A program made the position numbers and the translations under genes. From the NCBI RefSeq assembly GCF_030272615.1, contig NC_081414.1:662234438-662298437 (forward strand): 64,000 nt of DNA. Direction: 5' to 3'. Positions 56,940-64,000 of this stretch are shown here, piece after piece. Position 1 is the stretch's first letter; each line of letters starts with the position of its first letter. Under the pieces are notes generated by a model. That model ran no database searches and was not told the origin of the DNA. It was given only the letters and a program-made list of their open reading frames with translations. The stretch comes from Cryptomeria japonica (taxonomy: Eukaryota; Streptophyta; Pinopsida; Cupressales; Cupressaceae).

Positions 56940-58055
56940 AATGCATTTTTCTTTTAAATTTGAAAAAGCACTTTTTGGCCAAAAGTTCATACTTGACTGC
57001 CAAGTCAGCTGTAAACTTTAAACTCTGTGCATATGCACTTTTTGAATTGTTATGGATAGTTTTTAATTACCTTTTTTAGGTAGTTATTGCTCCCCTTTGG
57101 GTGGTTGCTGATATTTACTTTCTATTTATGGGTATGGGTACCTTTTTGTACAGATGAATCTGGGCCACTTGTTTAGTTTAGATCTTGGCCATTCATCTAT
57201 TTCTGGAAATCTATTTAAAGGGACTGGTTTTCCCTTATTTTTGTAAGAAGTTCAAGATTGTTGCTGAAGCTCTGGCGAAATTTATATAGTATTAATGGAA
57301 AATTAAGGCTGTTTCATTTATTTGTGAGTGCATGGTCCCCTTCTTCATCATTTAAATTATTTTGTTATGTCTTTTATTTTTCAATAGCATTTTTAGGATA
57401 AACATCTGATAGAATCCTCGCTGTTCATACCATTAAGGACTGACTGATTGTCATTCCCTATGCATGGTTAATCTGAACCCTCTCATATGCTCAGTTCGGT
57501 TATTAAATAGTTAGTGAATGAATGTTAAAATTCTGAATTTATGTTTAATAGCATGAAAATCTAGTTTTCCTTGAAGATCGCACTAGGTTCTTACAAACAT
57601 TGTGCTTAAATAGCTGATAATGTTAAAATCTGGTTATTTGGAGGTGTCTGTCTGTTTTTCCTAAACATGTTATCTTAGTTAAGTAATCAGAGTTTCTATA
57701 TCTCTTTTCCCTATCCCTTTTTTTCCCCTTTTTTACCAAGAAGAAACCACAGTCCAGCTGAATTAGTATCGATCCAACTGAAATCAACCGATAACAAGAC
57801 TGTTAAATTTTAGGGAACTCATCCGAAAGTTGTTCACCTAACTGTAAGTCCCCTTTGTGTTTCCAGCAAAACACATCAAACCACTAAGTTATCCTGCTGT
57901 CAAGACCTGACAAAAGAAACATTGAGCTGATCCCCTTTGATCAAATAAAAACAGCATTAGGGATTTCCTTATTTCAAGAGAGGGTAGGATGCTTAGTATT
58001 CTATTCTGCGTTGGTCGGATGGAACCGTAGTGGTGTGATTTCAGACACGTCAACA
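56940..58055 (+). repeat. Diverged LTR related to family G
   Basis: The right end ACACGTCAACA and the blocks GATCTTGGCCATTCATC, GTAAGTCCCCTTTGTG and TTCAAGAGAGGGTAGGATGC match those preceding the CA end of the giant LTR at 43162. A TATA-like CTATTTAAAG is at 57211. The left edge is uncertain and no target duplication was found. Confidence 0.6.
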
Positions 58056-58429
58056 GGTCGTGAATTTGCTTGGACTAGAAGTTTTTAAGTCTTATGGTAA
58101 GTGTTTTGTGATGGATTTTAGGGAGGTGAATGTTATTGGTATTGTACATGCAATTGAGGTTCCAAGTAGCACAAATATTTTCTCATGGACATCATCATTG
58201 TGGATTGCCTTGTTAAGTGGGTTATGTTACCATCAAGAAAATGGGCATACTCCATTGTGGGTAACATACAAATGGAGCTTTCTTATGCTACTATACCTTT
58301 ACTTGGAGAAGAAGTTAAGGTGTGTAGATAGAAGAAGATGCTACATGTAACAGAAGATGTCGAGAAGGAAGCTAATATAGTGCTTTGCATGGATAGTGGT
58401 GTGATCATTTCATTGATTATAGTTATGAC

Positions 58430-60530
58430 ACTAAGAGCAGTCCTTTAGACCTTGTTTTCGGCCCTAAATCTTCTTGTTCCAAAGGTGATGACTGGTGGAG
58501 TTAATGATGCAGCTGTGGTACTCATTTTTCTTGATGGGAAACAATTTACGTTTTCTTTCAAGTTTGCATTTCAGTGTACTAACAACATTCTTGAGTATGA
58601 AGCCTTGATTTTGGGAATGAACATTGGATTAAGGCATGGTATCAAGTGCCTAAAAGCATATGGTTATTCAATTTTAAATGTGTAAAGTCAAAGAGGTGTA
58701 TACATCTAAAGACGAGATTGAAGTTGTACCAGAATGCAACATGGGATACCATGGAAGTGTTTGAAGCTTTTGGTGTCCACTAGGAGAGTAGGTCAGAAAA
58801 TAATTCAGTTGACTCACTTGCTATTTTGGCTTACAAATTTGATATAGGGTTGGTGTATCCCCATTGTACTTGTAGCGTTGAAGTTCTTACAAGGTGGTAG
58901 TTCTTTGATAATGATCAACATATCTTTAAGCTCTTTAATTGTGTTGATCTTTAAAAACAAGTAATAGATTGGGCACTTGTGGTTGAATATCAAAATCACA
59001 AACACTAATTGGGGCAGATAACAGAATTGGAAACAAATGCCATCCCAAAGGGATTGGTTGCACTTGAAAGAATAGAAGAGGCCGACATATAACTATCCGA
59101 TGTTTCCACCGGAGTCGCGTTCGCTATATGCCTATTGAGATTATCGATTCAAACCTAGACTCCCCTTAAATAGGAGGCCACCACGCTAATCTTTAGTTGT
59201 TTAATAATGTTGATTGCTACAAGGGTGGAAGTAAGCCAATCAATAATGCTGATGTAGGTGAAACATTGGTACAAAAGAATCTCCCAAAATGATACACATC
59301 TGCAAGAACTTTAAAGCAGATGAGAAGCAAATGCTGATTATATTACTAAGGAAGTTCGAGAAGTGCTTTGCATGGTCTTATGATGAACTGAAGGACCATA
59401 GGGAAGACCTACTTCAACATATTATTCCATTACAGCTTGATACAAAGCCTTTCAGGTAGAAGTAGAGGCCTATAAACCTACTCTTGCCCCTTAAATGTAG
59501 AAAGAATTATTGAAGCTAAAAGAGAGCAGCATCATTAAGCCTATTAGGACATTCTTCCTAGGTGTTTGATCTTGGGTGTGAACTTCAAAACTTTAAATTT
59601 TAAGTCTTTTAAGGACAACTATCCATTACCTAGCATAGATCATTTGTTACAAAAAATGACTGGAATGAAAACTTATGTCTATGATGGATGGATTCTTAGG
59701 CCACAATCAAAGAGTTGTCAAGGAGTAATAACAACTTTTATCATGCCTTGGGGAACTTATGTTAATGCTAGAGTGTTATTCCATCACAAAAACATGTTGG
59801 GGTCTACTTTTCAAACATCTGTGGATGTTGTTTTTCCTAGCCTAATAAATAAGAATATCATTGTTTATCAATATGACCTCAGCCTATTCAAAGGACATAA
59901 ATTATCACTATAAGCACTTGGAATTGAGCTTTAAGAGGTGCTTAGAATACGTGATATCATTAAATCCCAAGATATGCATGTTTGGTATAGAAGAGGGCAA
60001 ACTACTAGGATGTATTGTGTCCAATAGGGGGTGAAGATCGACCTTGAAAAAGTGAAATCTATAAACCTCATTCGTTGGCCCAAAACCATTAAAGGCATAC
60101 AATTGTGCTTTGGACAAATCAATTTCCAAGGAGATTTGTGTAAAACATTGTTGCAAAGACAAAAATCTATTATAAATGCTTAAAATTGGGCTAGTTATCA
60201 GTTGGGACAAAGAACCATGTGAGTCCTTCAAATAAATCAAAAGGCCTTTAAAGAAGCATTAATATTGGCTAGCCCGTACTACACCAGGCCTTTTCAGTTG
60301 TTCTCCTTTGCCTCGTATTACGCCATAGCTCTAGTCTTATTGCATAATAACAAGGAAAGTTTCCAACAATCTACTGCATTCTTTGCTATGTTCTTATAAG
60401 GTGTTGAATTGAAGTACTCTATTATGGAGAAACATGCTTATTCACTTATCAAAGTTGTCAATAATTTCAGGCAAATAGATATGCATTGTCACGTTGTTTG
60501 TACTACTATATAAAATGAAGCCTTAGACTG
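58430..60530 (+). pseudogene. Decayed second Tat-like pol fragment, RNase H upstream of RT
   Basis: 58480-58850 reads AAVVLIFLDGKQFTFSFKFA, then QCTNNILEYEALILGMNIGL and a decayed GYS in place of G-D-S: the plant/archaeal-type RNase H. A linker similar to the first copy follows (NAIPKGLVALERIE near 59040; KFEKCFAWSYDELKDH near 59350), then RT pieces (NYPLPSIDHLLQKM near 59620, TFIMPWGTYVNARV near 59740) and Ty3 RNase H pieces near 60240-60520 (YYTRPFQLFSFASYYAIALV). Many stops and frameshifts; integrase was not recognised. Confidence 0.75.
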
Positions 60531-61672
60531 AAATATGCCATTGGGGATGTTAGATGATATATCATTGGTTTCATACATGGTCTACCCTTTTTGTTTAAAG
60601 GAGGTTGTTAGTTCTCAGTTGTGGTAAACTAGTACACTGAAGCTTAATATTGGAGCTCTCTTGTGCACAGGGCATGGTTTATTGTCGAAATAGGTTGTGA
60701 AAATTCATGTCTTTCTAATTGTCCTATGATGAAACCTTAGGAAATATCCCCATCATCTTTGCAGAGCCTAAAGGAGGAGAAGATATCCTTTCCTATGAAT
60801 TGGTCCAAAGTTGTCTCTGCCTGATCATAAGTTGTAGGCCTGATTACTTAAGTTCCCCTGGGGCTTAGGTCAGGCTTTTCTTTAGAGTGTTGGGAGTATG
60901 TTGTTGTGGGAGCCAACACATTGAATAATGGAAATTGTGAAAATGCAAGTACAGCATAGTGAATTCTTTGAGCCAATGCTAACTTTCAAGAGGCCCTAAA
61001 GAGAAATACAAATGTCAAAAATGTCAAACACGTGTGAAAACATTGTTTATTCTATATGATCTAGGAAAGAATCTTTGTAAGAGTATTTAATGGTAAAAAT
61101 GCCTTATAAGCCCTAATTTGGCTTTAAATAGTTTTTTCTACCAACATTTGATAGTGGATTATGAGAGTCATTACAACCCATTATCACTGATTCATGTTTG
61201 ATGATGTCACACTGCATTTTCTGTAGGCTAGTTTAGACTGCAAAACTATTTATTGTATTTTCGTACCAGTGTTCAAATGAAGTTCATATCAAGCACCCAG
61301 GAAAGAAAAATGCCATTCTAACATGGTTAAACCAGCTTTAGGGAAATTACACTACAAGAGGCATCTTCCATGTTGAAATTCCTTTCCAAGGCACACGAGC
61401 TGCACTTTGGTGTTGAATCAATAAAGATATCTCTCTCCATTTCATTCTTATACCCTTCTTAAGACTTATAAAATGGGATTCAATATAAAAATTCCCCATC
61501 CTTGTATACTAAATAATGAGATGTACCATGGACACAACAAATTGAGATGGCTAATCATTTAACTACATTATGTTGAACTGTTGAACTGATTTTTCAGAAA
61601 TAAGGTGCTTTATTTGAGGATGTAAGATTTTATTGTGTTTTCCCAGACTTCTAATACTATATATGCATGCAG
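60531..61672. other. No gene recognised
   Basis: Sequence between the decayed Tat-like fragment and a possible exon; no coding pattern seen. Confidence 0.5.
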
Positions 61673-61776
61673 GACTTGTAGTTCTGATGGTTCAAGGTAG
61701 GTTTATGAGAAAAGAAGTTGAGATCAATCAGAACCAGTTTCTCAGATTGCTCAAGCACTTGGATGTCCAAATGGAG
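61673..61776 (+). CDS. Possible internal exon of unknown gene
   Basis: Framed by acceptor TATGCATGCAG and donor GTAATT at 61777. One frame is open: LVVLMVQGRFMRKEVEINQN then QFLRLLKHLDVQME, which looks protein-like rather than repeat-derived. It could be a 3' exon of the methyltransferase (GL-VVLMVQ would suit the end of the fold) or belong to another gene. The link across 15 kb of retrotransposon is not shown by the sequence. Confidence 0.3.
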
Positions 61777-62188
61777 GTAATTTGTTTATGTGCAATAGTT
61801 GTAACTTATTTCATATTAATGCAATAAAAATTGAAATGTTATTTTTTAATTCTTTAGGTAAAGTTCTAATAAATTACTCCGCTAGAGCTACTTATTATGT
61901 TTTCTTAAATCAAGTAAAATCTGAAAACATTTTATTCCAGAATCAATTATATGTATTACTATTCATATATCTTCAATTGAGTTTGTCGCTATGATGGTAT
62001 CTAGCTTTTAGGATTTTGTGTAGAAGTCATCATTCTCATTTTGAGTTCGAAGATTTGATGTGAGCTTGAGTAAACCACTGGTTACAGAACAAAAGAATGC
62101 TATATGTTTAGAGTTACATTAAATAGGGCATGTAATTGATCAGCCACACAAGATTTCTAGTTATTCATGAGCACAACTGCAAGGCTAC

Positions 62189-62210
62189 GACTCGAACCTA
62201 GGACCTTCCA
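62189..62210 (-). repeat. Second copy of the tRNA-like T arm
   Basis: Exact 22-bp copy of 62226-62247, covering the end of the anticodon stem, the variable region and most of the T arm. It follows the tRNA-like sequence directly in minus-strand order. Confidence 0.85.
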
Positions 62211-62214
62211 GCAC

Positions 62215-62285
62215 GGACCAGCTAGGACTCGAACCTAGGACCTTCCATACGCTGCTGGAGTGCTCTACCACTGAGCTACTGGCCC
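62215..62285 (-). tRNA. tRNA-like sequence (71 nt), probably a pseudo-tRNA
   Basis: On the minus strand: 7-bp acceptor stem GGGCCAG/CTGGTCC (one G-T pair), D arm GCTC-AGTGGTA-GAGC, T arm CTAGG-TTCGAGT-CCTAG. The polymerase III boxes TAGCTCAGTGG and GGTTCGAGTCC are both good. The anticodon stem is weak (TCCA/TGGA, four pairs) with an eight-base loop GCAGCGTA, so no anticodon can be assigned safely. No intron. Confidence 0.6.
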
Positions 62286-62289
62286 CTCT

Positions 62290-63276
62290 TGGACCAGTCC
62301 ATCGTCAGTCCGGGTGTGGCTGTATCATTTCATAAATTAGGCTTGCACTAAGAAGGTGTATGGCATATGACTTGAGCACTAACAATTAATCTTTTTTTCT
62401 CTCCCAAATTTGTGAAATGATACTGTTTTTGAGTTTTAAAAAGTATGAGTATGCTTTTGACTCGATGAAATTATATTGTATTTCTCAGCATACTCAGTAA
62501 TTTTTCTAGAAGTTTATTTTGCTACTCTAAAACCAAATTTTAAACAAAGCCATAGATTAAACAGTTTCCATTTTTCTTATACAAATTACAAGGGTAGAGA
62601 TTAATATCTTCAATTTTTTATTTATTTTTTGGATGAAAATACTAGATGTTAAAACATATGCATAAAAACACATAGCTAAATACTCCAAAAAGTGGGCAGA
62701 ATGGATCATGCCTTAAAGTCAAAGTTGCAGCAGTAGGAACCACAAAACACAAACGTGGCAAAGCCATAAATGAAGCAGCCATGACCTCAAAAGGAAACAA
62801 CTCTTACAAAATCAGATGATTATAAAAAGAAACATTGAGTTTCTAGAGCAATATCAAAAGTTCAAGGGGATGCATGGTCCCCAAGATAATTTCTAGCCTA
62901 GAAGATCACATTCACCATCCATTGGCTCTATTGCTTCATGCACATTATGCTAATTGTTTCTAGTCAAAGAATTCAAAAGCTGATGCCAAGGGAAGTTACC
63001 TTGATCAAGAGGCGCCCATCCTTGTTATTGAGTGGAGGTGGAAGAGTGATGTAGTCGTGGAGGCAAGCAGGGGGGGTGGGGGAAGGGGGGATAGGGGTTC
63101 AATCAAATTGTTGTCGTGTAGGTGGTGGCCCTTTGATGGCTTTCTTGATGGCTATCAACATATCTCAAATGGTTGTCTCCTAGATGATTAGGGAGGGTGG
63201 CATGATTGCCACAATGCAAGTAGGATTCCCACAATGGCCAATAAGGCTTTGGAGATATTGAAGCTCCTATGCAAGC
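62290..63276. other. No gene recognised
   Basis: AT-rich sequence; a G-rich run lies near 63068-63090. Short frames only. Confidence 0.5.
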
Positions 63277-64000
63277 TGTTGATGTGTTTTTTATGCACAT
63301 GCAAACATAGAATAAAATACCAAGGTATCTTATCCTCTTTTGAACAAAGTTACTCAAATGCTGAAGATTCGCCTAAGGATCACTTGAGATAACTCCAAGG
63401 TTCTTAAATGTCGGGTCACGACGTGTAGATAAGCACAGTGGTTTGATGTGATTATGTTGGAATCACAAGGGGACTTACATTCGAATACTTGAACGTTTGA
63501 ATTATGAAACTTAGATCCTAACTACTTGCTTGGAGAATTAAAAAAAGGCAAAAGATGTAGGGTTTAGAAAGACTGCAGTAGTCCTAAGAATGTAAAATAA
63601 GAGTGAATAAATGGAATCCTACTGGGCGGGGTCTTATCATCAAACTGAACAATTTGACACAAGCTCAGTGCAATCTTCTAAGGTGCAACTCAAATATGTT
63701 GAAATCATTATCATCAAACAATGATTATCATTCAAGTTAATGCATAAACAATGGACGTATAACAATTTGAAGTTAAGCTCATATCATTCTAGTTGACCAC
63801 ACAAGGCACACTTCAATCAACAAGAGGCTAGTGGTATGGACTAAACATATTCCACACAAATGCATTCAACAAATTCCTTCATTCAATCTAATCAACATGA
63901 AAGCAAATGAATTGAGAAGTAGAGACCATGCGACTTGTTGAAATAACACATTAATTCACCTTAACTTCGATGAAAAGAGTATCTCCATTTACAAGTCTTA
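63277..64000 (-). repeat. Giant LTR (family G), cut by the window end
   Basis: Begins TGTTGATGTG and runs on as the reverse complement of the R/U5 part of 42430-43162, including a block complementary to AAGACTTGTAAATGAG at 42441. Continues past the window. Confidence 0.82.

Noticed and set aside
62215-62285. A functional tRNA gene with a definite anticodon
   Set aside because: The anticodon loop has eight bases and only four stem pairs; the T-arm half is duplicated.

Overview
This window looks like nuclear DNA from a plant with a very large, repeat-filled genome; a conifer or other gymnosperm is my best guess. That guess is inference, resting on LTR retrotransposons nested in one another, 15-kb introns made of repeats, and heavily decayed element copies. 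I see no bacterial-style gene, rRNA or CRISPR array. Most long reading frames are pieces of retroelement gag-pol genes or chance frames inside repeat arrays.

Layout. 1-5546: 3' part of a decayed Ty3/gypsy chromovirus (gag to chromodomain) and its 3' LTR. 6905-11367: a Ty1/copia element with nearly complete gag-pol. About 12.05-12.59 kb: a reversed LTR piece. 13.2-22.1 kb: a second decayed chromovirus, split in its reverse transcriptase by a young 2,687-bp internally deleted LTR element (15079-17765). 22310-26142: a tiny TRIM-type LTR element (about 350 bp when emptied) that received a 3.5-kb solo LTR (22498-25973). 28.0-29.3 kb: a hAT transposase remnant.

29.7-46.5 kb: five exons of a single-copy-type host gene, a THUMP/UPF0020-family tRNA guanine-N2 methyltransferase (THUMPD3-like). 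One 15.0-kb intron is filled by a solo chromovirus LTR (31326-32983), a giant solo LTR (33587-43162) carrying two further insertions (33856-37735 and 40072-41669), and a reversed LTR ending at 45010. 46515-56466: a Tat-like Ty3/gypsy element whose 5' LTR carries another solo LTR (47086-48492). 58.4-60.5 kb: a more decayed relative of it. The window ends with a possible orphan exon (61.7 kb), a tRNA-like sequence (62.2 kb) and the start of another giant LTR (63277 onward).

Main points. (1) Both Tat-like elements encode the plant/archaeal-type RNase H upstream of the reverse transcriptase, not between RT-RNase H and integrase as I know it from Tat/Ogre elements. (2) Several LTR families carry arrays of long palindromes, and one giant-LTR family has different repeats in the same slot in different copies. 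(3) Seven insertions have target-site duplications I could read directly, so the nesting order is well fixed. (4) A 63-bp inverted-repeat element with an 8-bp target-site duplication is present in one giant LTR and absent from the matching site of another.
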